From positions 78,594 through 142,593 of the forward strand of contig NZ_JBIAOU010000013.1 of NCBI RefSeq assembly GCF_042879035.1: 64,000 nucleotides of DNA. The letters are read 5' to 3'. Positions 26,025-34,917 of the stretch are shown here, piece by piece. The notes beneath the pieces were generated by a model. It was given only the letters and a program-made list of their open reading frames with translations, had not been told where the DNA came from and did not search any database. The DNA comes from Rhodococcus_G sp042879035. GTDB taxonomy: Bacteria; Actinomycetota; Actinomycetes; Mycobacteriales; Mycobacteriaceae. Each line of letters starts with the position of its first letter. The first letter of the stretch is position 1. The translations under genes were made by a program, and so were the position numbers.

Positions 26025-28868
26025 TTGCTCGCAATATTGTTCGCCCACGCACTCGCCGCCCTTCTGGCGCCTGCTGCCGTGCGAACAATGGGGCGCAACG
26101 CATTTCTGCCGCTGTCGCTGGTGCCCGCGGCGTCGCTGGTCTGGGTGATCGCGAACTGGAACACCGAGCAGTCACTGCACATCGCCTGGGCGCCCGGGCT
26201 GTCGATGGACATCGACATGCGGTTCGACTCCCTCGCCGCGATCATGTCCGCCCTGATCCTCGGCATCGGCACCCTGGTGCTGATCTACTGCTCGCGGTAC
26301 TTCCAGAGCGACGAAACCCGGCTCGGGATCTTCGCCGCCGAGATGGTCGCGTTCGCCGGCGCCATGTTCGGTCTGGTCACCAGCGACAACATGCTGATCC
26401 TCTACACGTTCTGGGAACTGACGACGATCCTGTCGTTCCTGTTGGTCGGGCACTACGCCGAACGCGCGTCCAGTCGCCGCGCCGCCACCCAGGCCCTGCT
26501 GGTGACCACCGCGGGCGGCCTCGCGATGCTCGTCGGGTTCATCATTCTCGGCCAGGTCGGCGGCAGCTACCAACTCTCGGTGCTGCTCGCGAACCCACCG
26601 GGAGGCTGGGCCGCGGCGGTCGGTGTGGTGCTGGTCCTGGTCGGCGCCCTGTCCAAGTCGGCGATTGTCCCGATGCACTTCTGGCTGCCCGGCGCGATGG
26701 CCGCGCCGACACCGGTCAGCGCCTACCTGCACGCCGCGGCAATGGTCAAGGCGGGCATCTACCTGATCGCCCGGCTGGCACCCGGTTTCTCCGACTCCGC
26801 GCCGTGGCGCATCACCGTGCTCACCCTCGGACTCGCCACGATGCTCCTCGGCGGCTGGCGGGCGATGCGCGCCTTCGACCTCAAGCTGATCCTCGCCTTC
26901 GGCACCGTCAGCCAGCTGGGCTTCCTCACCATCCTGGTCGGTACCGGCACCCACGACGCAGCGCTCGCCGGTATCGCCCTGGTCGTCGCGCACGCGATGT
27001 TCAAGGCCGCACTGTTCATGGTGGTCGGCGTCATCGACCACACCACCGGTACCCGCGACATCCGCAAACTCGCGCACCTCGGCAAGGCGGCGCCGGTGCT
27101 GTGCGGGATCGCGGTCGCAGCGGCGGCGAGCATGGCCGGGCTGCCCCCGTTCTTCGGGTTCGTCGGCAAGGAAAGTGCGCTCGAGGCGATCGCGACGGCG
27201 TCCGTGCTCGACCCGACCGTCCGCAGCCTCGAGCTGGCGGGCATCGTGGCGGGCTCGATCCTCACCGTCGCGTACAGCATCCGTTTCGTCTGGGGTGCGT
27301 TCGGCCGCAAACAGCTGAAGCGGCCGAGCCCGGCGGTGGCGTCGATGCACACGCCGGGACCGCTGTTCCTGGCGTCGCCGGCGCTGCTCGCCGTCGCCGG
27401 TCTGGCCACCGGCCTCATCGCCCCGGTGATGGACACCCTGCTCAGCGCGTACGCGGACAGCCTCCCGAGCTACGGCCACGACTACCACCTCGCGTTGTGG
27501 CACGGGTTCGGGCTCGCCCTGTGGCTGACGATCCTGGTGGTCGTCGCCGGTGTCGGGCTGTACCTCGCGCACCGGTGGATCAGCCGGCTCCGGTTCGAAC
27601 ACCCGCCGCTGGGCAACGCCGAGCGGATCTACGACGCGACGCTGCGCGGCATGGACACCCTGTCGATGCGGTTGACCGGCACCACCCAGCGCGGTTCGCT
27701 TCCGCTGACGCAGGCGACGATCCTGGTCACCCTCGTGCTGCTCCCGACGATCCTGCTGGTCGCCGGCACGGACTCGGGGATGCGGCTGCACCTGTGGGAG
27801 TCGCCGATCCAGTTCGCGGTCGGCCTGATCATGATCGCCGCCGCGCTCGCCGCGACGGTGATGCGCAACCGGCTCGCCGCGGTCATCCTCGTCGGCGTCA
27901 CCGGCTACGGCTGTGGTGTGATCTTCGCCCTCGACGGCGCACCGGACCTGGCCCTGACCCAGTTCCTCGTCGAGACCCTCACGCTGGTGATCTTCGTGCT
28001 GGTGCTGCGCAAGCTGCCCGCCGAGATCGACGAGCGTCAGTCCGTCGGGTTCAAGCCGGCGCGGGCGCTGCTCGGTGTGGCGGTGGGGGCGACGGTGACC
28101 GCGCTCGCCGCGGTCGCGATGACCGCCCGCTCCGCCGAGCCCATCTCCGTGCACATGCCGGACCTCGCCTACCACGTCGGCAACGGCAAGAACGTGGTCA
28201 ACGTGCTGCTCGTCGACATCCGCGCCTGGGACACCCTCGGCGAGATCTCCGTGCTGCTCGTCGCCGCGACGGGCGTCGCGTCGCTGGTGTTCCGCACCCG
28301 CCGGTTCGGCACCGCCCCCCGCGTCGCGGACGTGCCCTCGTTCGAGCCGTCGCCGACCGAGACCACGTGGCTGCGCGGCGGCGACCTGATCGATCCGCGG
28401 CACCGCTCGCTGGTCCTCGAGGTCACCACCCGGATGATCTTCCCGACCATGATGGTGCTGTCGGTGTACTTCTTCTTCTCCGGGCACAACGCGCCGGGCG
28501 GCGGCTTCGCCGGCGGCCTCACCGCGGGCCTGGCGCTGGTACTGCGCTACCTCGCGGGCGGGCGGTACGAGCTCGGGGAGGCCGTTCCCATCGATGCCGG
28601 CAAGATCCTCGGCCTCGGTCTGATCTTCTCCGCGGGCACGGCGCTGACGTCGCTGTTCCTCGGTGCCCCCGCGTTGTCGTCGGCGACGATCGAGCTGACC
28701 CTCCCGGTGCTCGGCCACATCAAGCTGGTCACCGCGCTGTTCTTCGACCTCGGCGTGTACCTGATCGTCGTCGGACTCGTCCTCGACGTGCTGCGCAGCC
28801 TCGGTGCCCGACTCGACGCCGAGGTCGAGAACCGCCCCGAGACCGGGGAGCAGGTGCTGGTCCGGTGA
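26025..28868 (+). CDS. mrpA: Mrp Na+/H+ antiporter subunit A, with fused MrpB domain
   Basis: 947-residue membrane subunit. The NuoL/MrpA core (FYTFWELTTILSFLLVGHY-like segment, then MHFWLPGAMAAPTPVSAYLH, about residue 218) carries the proton-channel residues; further helices follow. The C-terminal 200 residues (MVLSVYFFFSGHNAPGGGF, LVLRYLAGG) are the MrpB domain, so no separate mrpB exists. TTG at 26025 is chosen because GGAG lies five bases before it; GTG 26019 is the alternative. First gene of mrpACDEFG, which exports Na+ in exchange for H+ and supports pH and salt tolerance. Confidence 0.93.
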   Translation: MLAILFAHALAALLAPAAVRTMGRNAFLPLSLVPAASLVWVIANWNTEQSLHIAWAPGLSMDIDMRFDSLAAIMSALILGIGTLVLIYCSRYFQSDETRLGIFAAEMVAFAGAMFGLVTSDNMLILYTFWELTTILSFLLVGHYAERASSRRAATQALLVTTAGGLAMLVGFIILGQVGGSYQLSVLLANPPGGWAAAVGVVLVLVGALSKSAIVPMHFWLPGAMAAPTPVSAYLHAAAMVKAGIYLIARLAPGFSDSAPWRITVLTLGLATMLLGGWRAMRAFDLKLILAFGTVSQLGFLTILVGTGTHDAALAGIALVVAHAMFKAALFMVVGVIDHTTGTRDIRKLAHLGKAAPVLCGIAVAAAASMAGLPPFFGFVGKESALEAIATASVLDPTVRSLELAGIVAGSILTVAYSIRFVWGAFGRKQLKRPSPAVASMHTPGPLFLASPALLAVAGLATGLIAPVMDTLLSAYADSLPSYGHDYHLALWHGFGLALWLTILVVVAGVGLYLAHRWISRLRFEHPPLGNAERIYDATLRGMDTLSMRLTGTTQRGSLPLTQATILVTLVLLPTILLVAGTDSGMRLHLWESPIQFAVGLIMIAAALAATVMRNRLAAVILVGVTGYGCGVIFALDGAPDLALTQFLVETLTLVIFVLVLRKLPAEIDERQSVGFKPARALLGVAVGATVTALAAVAMTARSAEPISVHMPDLAYHVGNGKNVVNVLLVDIRAWDTLGEISVLLVAATGVASLVFRTRRFGTAPRVADVPSFEPSPTETTWLRGGDLIDPRHRSLVLEVTTRMIFPTMMVLSVYFFFSGHNAPGGGFAGGLTAGLALVLRYLAGGRYELGEAVPIDAGKILGLGLIFSAGTALTSLFLGAPALSSATIELTLPVLGHIKLVTALFFDLGVYLIVVGLVLDVLRSLGARLDAEVENRPETGEQVLVR

Positions 28869-29515
28869 GCGTGAACATCGGTTTCCTCGTCGTCATCGGC
28901 GTGCTCGTGTCGTGCGGCGTGTACCTGCTGCTGGAGCGGTCGATCACCAAGATGCTGCTCGGCCTGATGCTGTTCGGCAACGGCGTCAACCTGCTGATCC
29001 TCTCGGTCGGCGGCCCGCCCGGCAGCGCTCCGATCGTCGGCCGCACCAACGCCGTGTACGAGCGGATGGCCGACCCCCTCGCGCAGGCGATGATCCTGAC
29101 CGCGATCGTCATCACGATGGGCATCGCCGCGTTCGTGATGGCGCTGGCGTACCGGTCCTACAAGATCAACACCAAGGACTCCGTCGACGACGACGCCGAG
29201 GACACCAAGGTCAAGCGTCGCCGGACCCCCGCGGAGGCCCCCGACCACGACCGTTCGGACGACCCGATCACCGGCGACTCCACGTTCGGCGGCGACGCCT
29301 TCGACGACAAGGGCAACCCCATCCCACTCGAACAGCTCACCAACCTCGAGGACCTCGAGGTGTACGAGGACCTGCGCGAAGGCGACTTCGACGAGTTCGA
29401 TCCCGAAGGCGATGCCGAGCCCCGCGAGGCCCCGGTCGGTGCGTCCGGGGACGACGATCCGCGGGACGATCCCGACGCCGAGTCGGTGCCCACCCCGGGT
29501 GGTGATCGCCGATGA
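28865..29515 (+). CDS. mrpC: Mrp antiporter subunit C with long acidic tail
   Basis: 216 residues. The first 105 are a NuoK-like three-helix subunit (GVYLLLERSITKMLLGLMLF, GNGVNLLILSVGG, AMILTAIVITMGIAAFVMAL). The remaining 110 are hydrophilic and strongly acidic (DSVDDDAEDTKVKRRR, LTNLEDLEVYEDLREGDFDE). MrpC in Bacillus is about 113 residues, so the tail is extra and cytosolic in all likelihood. GTG start overlapping the mrpA stop (GTGA). Confidence 0.93.
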   Translation: MSVNIGFLVVIGVLVSCGVYLLLERSITKMLLGLMLFGNGVNLLILSVGGPPGSAPIVGRTNAVYERMADPLAQAMILTAIVITMGIAAFVMALAYRSYKINTKDSVDDDAEDTKVKRRRTPAEAPDHDRSDDPITGDSTFGGDAFDDKGNPIPLEQLTNLEDLEVYEDLREGDFDEFDPEGDAEPREAPVGASGDDDPRDDPDAESVPTPGGDRR

Positions 29516-31140
29516 CGATCTCCCCCGACGTGATGCAGACCCTGACACCGCTGCCGGTGCTGATCCCGATGCTCGCCGCCGCGGTGACACTGATCGGCGG
29601 TCGCCGTCCCCGGTTCCAGCGTGCGATCACGATGGCGGCGCTCGTCGCCGGGCTGACGGTCTCCGGTCTGCTGTTGTACCTCGCGGACCGGGACGGCACG
29701 TCCGCGCTGCAGGTCGGCGGTTGGGACTCCCCGATCGGCATCACCCTGGTCGTCGACCGGTTGTCGGCGATCATGCTGGTCGTCTCGTACGTCGTGCTGC
29801 TCGCCGTCATGGCGTTCGCCGTCGGGCAGGGTATCCACGACGGCACCGAACGGCAGCCGGTGTCGATCTTCCTACCCACCTACCTGGCGCTGACGGCGGG
29901 CATCTCCAACGCCTTCCTCGCCGGGGACCTGTTCAACCTGTACGTCGGGTTCGAGGTGCTGCTCGCGGCGTCGTTCGTGCTGCTGACCCTCGGTGCCAGC
30001 GCCGACCGGGTCCGCGCGGGCGTCTCGTACGTGATGGTGTCGATGGTGTCGTCGCTGATCTTCCTGATCGGCATCGCCCTCGCCTACGGCGCCACCGGCA
30101 CCCTGAACATGGCGCAGATGGCGTTGCGGTTCGACGACATCCCGGACGGCACCCGGATGGCGATCTTCGGCGTCCTGCTCGTCGCGTTCGGCATCAAGGC
30201 GGCGGTGTTCCCGCTGTCGACCTGGTTGCCCGACTCCTACCCGACCGCGCCCGCCCCGGTGACCGCGGTGTTCGCGGGCCTGCTCACCAAGGTCGGTGTG
30301 TACGCGATCATCCGCGCCCACACGCTGCTGTTCCCGCAGGGCGAGCTGGACGACGTGCTGATGGTGTGCGGTCTGCTGACGATGATCGTCGGCATCCTCG
30401 GCGCCATCGCCCAGTCCGACATCAAACGACTGCTCTCGTTCACCCTGGTCAGTCACATCGGCTACATGGTGTTCGGCATCGCGCTGTCCACCCAGCAGGG
30501 CCTGTCGGGCGCGATCTACTACGTCGCGCACCACATCATCGTGCAGACGACACTGTTCCTCGTCGTGGGGCTCATCGAACGGCAGGCCGGATCGTCGTCG
30601 CTGCGCCGGCTCGGCAGTCTCGCCGCCGCCAGCCCGGTCCTGGCGGTCGTCTTCCTGATCCCGGCACTGAACCTCGGCGGGATCCCGCCGTTCTCCGGTT
30701 TCATCGGCAAGATCGCGCTGCTGCAGGCCGGCGCCGCCCACCCGAGCGTGCTGTCCTGGGTGCTGGTCGCCGGCGGCACCGCCACCAGCCTGCTGACGCT
30801 CTACGTCGTCGCCCGCGTCTGGACCAAGGCGTTCTGGCGGGCCCGCGCGGACGCCCCCGAGGGCGGCCTCGCCGACGTCAGCCCGTCCGCGCTGATCGAC
30901 GAGTCGGAGGAGGACATCGCGTTCGTCGACCGTGAGGACGTCGGGCGGATGCCCGCGCTGATGCTGGGACCGACCATCGCCCTCGTCGGTGTCGGCGTCG
31001 CGCTGACGGTGTTCGCCGGCCAGATCATCGCGGTCACCGACCGGGCCGCGACCGATCTGCAGGACCGGTCGATCTACATCGACGCCGTCCTCGGTCCCGG
31101 GTACGTCGAACAGGCCACGGCGGCGGGAGGCGGACGATGA
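29512..31140 (+). CDS. mrpD: Mrp antiporter subunit D
   Basis: 542 residues, about 14 transmembrane helices. A NuoM/NuoN-like proton-pumping subunit: LFNLYVGFEVLLAASFVLL, FPLSTWLPDSYPTAPAPVTA, LLSFTLVSHIGYMVFGI and NLGGIPPFSGFIGK are diagnostic. The C-terminal loop between the last helices is acidic (IDESEEDIAFVDRED). ATG overlaps the mrpC stop by four bases. Confidence 0.95.
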   Translation: MTISPDVMQTLTPLPVLIPMLAAAVTLIGGRRPRFQRAITMAALVAGLTVSGLLLYLADRDGTSALQVGGWDSPIGITLVVDRLSAIMLVVSYVVLLAVMAFAVGQGIHDGTERQPVSIFLPTYLALTAGISNAFLAGDLFNLYVGFEVLLAASFVLLTLGASADRVRAGVSYVMVSMVSSLIFLIGIALAYGATGTLNMAQMALRFDDIPDGTRMAIFGVLLVAFGIKAAVFPLSTWLPDSYPTAPAPVTAVFAGLLTKVGVYAIIRAHTLLFPQGELDDVLMVCGLLTMIVGILGAIAQSDIKRLLSFTLVSHIGYMVFGIALSTQQGLSGAIYYVAHHIIVQTTLFLVVGLIERQAGSSSLRRLGSLAAASPVLAVVFLIPALNLGGIPPFSGFIGKIALLQAGAAHPSVLSWVLVAGGTATSLLTLYVVARVWTKAFWRARADAPEGGLADVSPSALIDESEEDIAFVDREDVGRMPALMLGPTIALVGVGVALTVFAGQIIAVTDRAATDLQDRSIYIDAVLGPGYVEQATAAGGGR

Positions 31141-31700
31141 CCCGGGAAGTCGCGCTGCGGGCCGGGACACTGGCCTGGCTGACCCTCGTCTGGATCCTGT
31201 TGTGGGGCAACGTCAGCGTCGCCAACATCGTCGGCGGGCTGATCGTCGCGATCCTCATCACCGTTCTGCTGCCGCTGCCGCGGGTGCCCGTCGAGGGACG
31301 CATCCACCCGTGGTCGATCGTGAAGCTGATCGGTCTGAGCCTCTGGTACGCGGCGCAGTCGAGCGCGCAGGTCGCGTGGCTGGCCGTGCGACCCGGACCT
31401 CCCCCGGTGACCGGGGTCCTGCGGTGCCGGCTGGCCATCAAGTCCGACCTCGTGCTCACCCTGTGCGTCGACGTGCTCAACCTGATCCCCGGCACCATGG
31501 TGCTCGAGGTCGACCAGGTCAAGCGCATGGTCTACGTCCACGTCCTCGACGTCAGCACCGACAGGGCGGTCCGGCAGTTCTACCGGACCGTTCGCCGGCT
31601 CGAGGCGCTGTTCATCGCGTCGTTCGAGCGGGACTCGGAGTGGACGCCGTCCCCGCTGCACGACGCCGTCGACCCCGCCGTCCGAAGGGAGCTCCCGTGA
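31137..31700 (+). CDS. mrpE: Mrp antiporter subunit E
   Basis: 187 residues. N-terminal helices (LAWLTLVWILLWGNVSVAN, GGLIVAILITVLLPLP) and WSIVKLIGLSLWYAAQSS, then the cytosolic domain with LVLTLCVDVLNLIPGTMVLEV, a typical MrpE/MnhE segment. Overlaps mrpD by four bases (ATGA). Confidence 0.93.
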   Translation: MTREVALRAGTLAWLTLVWILLWGNVSVANIVGGLIVAILITVLLPLPRVPVEGRIHPWSIVKLIGLSLWYAAQSSAQVAWLAVRPGPPPVTGVLRCRLAIKSDLVLTLCVDVLNLIPGTMVLEVDQVKRMVYVHVLDVSTDRAVRQFYRTVRRLEALFIASFERDSEWTPSPLHDAVDPAVRRELP

Positions 31701-31957
31701 CGACCGTTCTCGTGATCGCCGGGGTGATGTTGTCGGTCGCCGCGGTGCTGACCTCGTACCGCCTGCTCGCCGGCCCCGCCACCCTGGACCGGCTCGTCGC
31801 GATGGACACCCTCGTCGCGGTCGCGATCTGCGGGCTGGCGGTGTGGGCGACCTTCAGCATGGACACCACGCTGGTGCCGGCGATCGTCGCGCTCTCGCTG
31901 GTCGGTTTCGTCGGCTCGGTGTCGGTGGCCCGGTTCCGGGTGCGTGACGACCAGTGA
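31697..31957 (+). CDS. mrpF: Mrp antiporter subunit F
   Basis: 86 residues with three transmembrane helices: VIAGVMLSVAAVLTSYRLL, then AGPATLDRLVAMDTLVAVAI and ALSLVGFVGSVSVARF. RLLAGPATLDRLVAMD is the MrpF hallmark. GTG start overlaps the mrpE stop by four bases; its own stop overlaps mrpG in the same way. Confidence 0.93.
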   Translation: MTTVLVIAGVMLSVAAVLTSYRLLAGPATLDRLVAMDTLVAVAICGLAVWATFSMDTTLVPAIVALSLVGFVGSVSVARFRVRDDQ

Positions 31958-32298
31958 GCACCGCACTCGACGTCCTCGCCGCCGTGTCGATCCTGCTCGG
32001 CGCGCTGCTCGCGATGACCGCCGCGATCGGCATCGTCCGCTTCCCCGACACCCTCTCGCGGATGCATGCCGCGACGAAGCCTCAGGTGGTCGGCCTGGTC
32101 CTGGTCCTCGCCGGGGCGGTGATCCGACTGCGCGGCAACGTCGACATCTGGATGCTCGTCCTCGTCGGCCTGTTCACACTGCTCACCGCGCCGGTGATCG
32201 CGCACACCGTCGGCCGGGTCGCGTATCGGGAGCAGCGCAGTCGCGACGGGATGGGCATCGTCGGCGATCTCGACGACCAGAGCCCACCCACGCGGTAG
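31954..32298 (+). CDS. mrpG: Mrp antiporter subunit G
   Basis: 114 residues. Three helices with GALLAMTAAIGIVRFPDTLS and MHAATKPQVVGLVLVL, the MrpG signature, and LFTLLTAPVIAHTVGRVAYR. GTG start within the mrpF stop. The stop is only 10 nt from the stop of the convergent PAP2 gene, leaving no room for a separate terminator. Confidence 0.93.
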   Translation: MSTALDVLAAVSILLGALLAMTAAIGIVRFPDTLSRMHAATKPQVVGLVLVLAGAVIRLRGNVDIWMLVLVGLFTLLTAPVIAHTVGRVAYREQRSRDGMGIVGDLDDQSPPTR

Positions 32299-32308
32299 AC
32301 CCGCCGCC

Positions 32309-33631
32309 TCACATACGGGCGAACTCGTCCTCGGGGCCGCGCCCCGCCAACCGGCCCAGCGTCGACTCGGGTGCCGCGAAGAACGTCGCGTGGAAGCCGA
32401 CGACCACGGCGAGCATCATCCCGAGGATCACCGGCACCGACAGGAGCGGGACCGCGGCGATCGGACCGGCGAGGTAGCGGTAGCCCGTGAGGAGCGCGAC
32501 GAACGCTGCGGTCCCGCTGCACACGAGCCGGATCCGGGACCGGTCCCAGCCCCGCTCCGGGTCCCGCAGACCGGACTCGATGGTGAGGCTGAGCACGACA
32601 CCGGCGACGAGGTCGACACCGTAGTGGTAGCCGAAGCCGAGCGTCGCCGCCAGCGTGCAGACCAGCCACGCCGTGCCGCCCCACCGCAGCCAGAACGGTC
32701 CCCGCCGGGTGTGCACGAAGATCGCCAACGCCCACGCGGTGTGCAGGCTGGGCATGCAGTTGCGGGGTGCCGGCGAGTCGAACACGAACGACGCCGGGTC
32801 GGTGCCGGTCGGCAGGAGCGTCGGCCAGAAGTCGCCGAGCTGTGCGCCGTTCCCTTCGCCGCCGAAGGCGAAGTCGGGCCCGACGACCGGGAAGACGAGG
32901 TAGAACAGCGGGCCGATCATCCCGATCGCGAGGAAGGTCCGTACGAGGTGATGCGACGGCCAGCCGTTGCGGAGCTGGTAGAGGGCGACCGCGATCGCCG
33001 CGACGGGCAGCTGGATGTACACCCAGTGCAGGACGCCGTATCCGGCGGGGCCGAGCGCGTCGACGACCTGCCCCATCATCCACGAGGGCCGGCCGAACGC
33101 GCGGTCGGCGAGTTCGACGTACTGGTCGAGCACCGCGGGCCGGGTCATCACCGTGATCTGCAGCCAGACGTCGCCGATCTTGATCGCGACGGCCAGCATC
33201 GCACCGAGACCCGCGCCGAGCAGTGCGCTCCGGCGCAGGTCGCCGGTCCAGCGGACCGCGGCGACCGCGGCGATACCGAGCAGCACCCACGTCGGACCGT
33301 TGCCGACCGCGACGGGAGCACCGCCCAGCAGACGCGCCCCGAGGACCACCACGTCGATGCCGACGGCGACGGCCACGGCGATCAGCCGCTGCCGGTTGAT
33401 CAGTCCGACGAGGCCGAGCGCCAGCGCCGCCCACGGCACGGACATCGACTTGGGCGTACCGACGAAGTCCCGGGTGAGCGACTGCAGCGGTCCCTCGAAG
33501 CCCGAGCGGGTGGCGACGAACTGCAGGAACACCAGGGCGACGGCCACAGCGAGGGTCGCGACGAGCGCGACGGGAAACGCCCCGTCCGCGCGTCGCCGGG
33601 GCGCGGAGACGGACGAGTCGTCGATCAGCAC
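32309..33631 (-). CDS. PAP2-family membrane phosphatase/transferase
   Basis: 440 residues with about ten hydrophobic segments. The PAP2 catalytic signature is present in the inositolphosphotransferase-like form: PRNCMPSLHTAWALAIF and GYHYGVDLVAGVVLSL supply the two histidines and the Asp. Such enzymes act on lipid phosphates or transfer phospho-inositol in actinobacterial envelopes. The N-terminal half is a helix bundle of unknown role. Minus strand, ending 10 nt from mrpG; 32 nt downstream of the GCS2 gene, so probably co-transcribed with it. Confidence 0.83.
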   Translation of the reverse strand: MLIDDSSVSAPRRRADGAFPVALVATLAVAVALVFLQFVATRSGFEGPLQSLTRDFVGTPKSMSVPWAALALGLVGLINRQRLIAVAVAVGIDVVVLGARLLGGAPVAVGNGPTWVLLGIAAVAAVRWTGDLRRSALLGAGLGAMLAVAIKIGDVWLQITVMTRPAVLDQYVELADRAFGRPSWMMGQVVDALGPAGYGVLHWVYIQLPVAAIAVALYQLRNGWPSHHLVRTFLAIGMIGPLFYLVFPVVGPDFAFGGEGNGAQLGDFWPTLLPTGTDPASFVFDSPAPRNCMPSLHTAWALAIFVHTRRGPFWLRWGGTAWLVCTLAATLGFGYHYGVDLVAGVVLSLTIESGLRDPERGWDRSRIRLVCSGTAAFVALLTGYRYLAGPIAAVPLLSVPVILGMMLAVVVGFHATFFAAPESTLGRLAGRGPEDEFARM

Positions 33632-33663
33632 CTGTACATAGTAAACGGTGCGTGAACTGCGCC

Positions 33664-34800
33664 TTAACGCTTCAATTCGGCCACGAGGGAATCGACGACG
33701 GCGGTCAGGTCACCGCCGTTGTCCGCCGCGACGGCGCGTTGCCTCTGGTAGGACGCGCCGCGCCGCGGGATGTCGGCCACACGGGCCAGTTCGTCCGCAC
33801 AACCGAGCTCGACCGCCAGCGGCGCCAGCTGCTCGAGCAGGTCGTCGAGGTCCTCGGTGACGAGCCGCTCGTTGCTGTCGGCGTCGAGGATGATCTCCGC
33901 GTCCAGGCCGTAGCGGGCGGCGCGCCACTTGTTCTCCTGCACGTGCCACGGCGGCATACCCGGCAGTTCGACCCCGGCCTCGAGCTGCCGGTCGAAGTGG
34001 ACCACCAGGCAGTGGATCAGCGCCACCAGCGACTCGAGTTCGGCGCGGGTGGACACGCCGTCGCAGACCCGGACCTCGATCGTCCCCCACTGCGGAGCCG
34101 GCCGGATGTCCCAGTGCAGCGCGCCGAGCCGTTCGATGACGCCGGTCTTCATCTGGTCGTGCACGAACCCCTCGAACTGCGCCCACGTCTCGAACTGGAA
34201 CGGCAGGCCGGCGGTCGGCAGCTGCTGGAACATCAGTGCCCGGTTGCTGGCGTATCCGGTGTCGGTGCCCGCCCACATCGGGGACGACGCCGACAGCGCG
34301 AGCAGGTGCGGATACTTCACCAGCAGCGCGTTGATGATGGGGAACACCTTGTGCGCCGACGACACCCCGACGTGGACGTGCACGCCCCAGATCAGCATCT
34401 GCCGTCCCCACCACTGGGTGCGGTTGATCATCTCGTCGTAGTGCGGGTTCGGTGTCACCTGCTGGGTGGACCACTGCGCGAAGGGGTGGGTGCCCGCACA
34501 CATCAGTTCGACGTTCTCCCGCGCCGCGGCCCGGCGCAGCAACGCCATCGTCTCGCGCAGGTCGTCCATCGCCTCCGCGGTGGTCGCGCAGATCCCGGTG
34601 ACGAGTTCGACGGTGTTCCGCAGGAACTCCTTGTGCAGCCGCGCCTCGTGGTCACCGGCCAACTCGTCCGCGGCGGCCAGCACCTGCGCAGCGGTGTTGG
34701 ACAGGTCGCGCGTGGTCGGGTCGACGAGCGCGACCTCCCACTCGACGCCGATCGTTGGCCGGGGCGAACCGGCGAAGTGCACTGCCACAGCGGAATCCAA
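33664..34800 (-). CDS. GCS2-family carboxylate-amine ligase (YbdK/GshA-like)
   Basis: 378 residues of glutamate-cysteine ligase family 2. Starts MDSAVAVHFAG, then TIGVEWEVALVDP (ATP/Mg site, GVEWE), THPFAQWSTQQVTPNPHYDE and VHVHVGVSSAHKV, and ends in a helical region. Such enzymes form gamma-glutamyl peptides or similar amides from ATP. In mycolic-acid bacteria the main thiol is mycothiol, so the real substrate need not be cysteine. It matches Rv0433 in position beside sodC (Rv0432). A terminator hairpin separates it from sodC upstream. Confidence 0.85.
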   Translation of the reverse strand: MDSAVAVHFAGSPRPTIGVEWEVALVDPTTRDLSNTAAQVLAAADELAGDHEARLHKEFLRNTVELVTGICATTAEAMDDLRETMALLRRAAARENVELMCAGTHPFAQWSTQQVTPNPHYDEMINRTQWWGRQMLIWGVHVHVGVSSAHKVFPIINALLVKYPHLLALSASSPMWAGTDTGYASNRALMFQQLPTAGLPFQFETWAQFEGFVHDQMKTGVIERLGALHWDIRPAPQWGTIEVRVCDGVSTRAELESLVALIHCLVVHFDRQLEAGVELPGMPPWHVQENKWRAARYGLDAEIILDADSNERLVTEDLDDLLEQLAPLAVELGCADELARVADIPRRGASYQRQRAVAADNGGDLTAVVDSLVAELKR

Positions 34801-34817
34801 TCACAGAGAGACGACGA

Positions 34818-34869
34818 CGGCGCCGCGACCGGAACCGGCCGGGGGCCTGGTCGTCCGGTCGCGGCGCCG
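34818..34869 (-). terminator. sodC terminator hairpin
   Basis: CGGCGCCGCGACCGG at 34818-34832 pairs perfectly with 34855-34869 across a 22-nt loop. It lies 33 nt past the sodC stop, before the GCS2 gene start, and should limit readthrough between them. Confidence 0.75.
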
Positions 34870-34883
34870 CGACGAAAGGAGGG

Positions 34884-34917
34884 TGTTACTCGATCACACC
34901 TGTTACTTGATCACACC
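34884..34917 (-). repeat. 17-bp tandem duplication across the sodC stop codon
   Basis: TGTTACTCGATCACACC (34884-34900) followed directly by TGTTACTTGATCACACC (34901-34917), one mismatch. The inner copy encodes the last codons and stop of SodC; the outer copy repeats them in the 3' untranslated region. It looks like a recent slippage duplication. Confidence 0.85.

Noticed and set aside
26172..28718. Minus-strand frame of 848 residues opposite mrpA
   Set aside because: Shadow of mrpA; Glu/Arg/Gly strings without hydrophobic core or motif.
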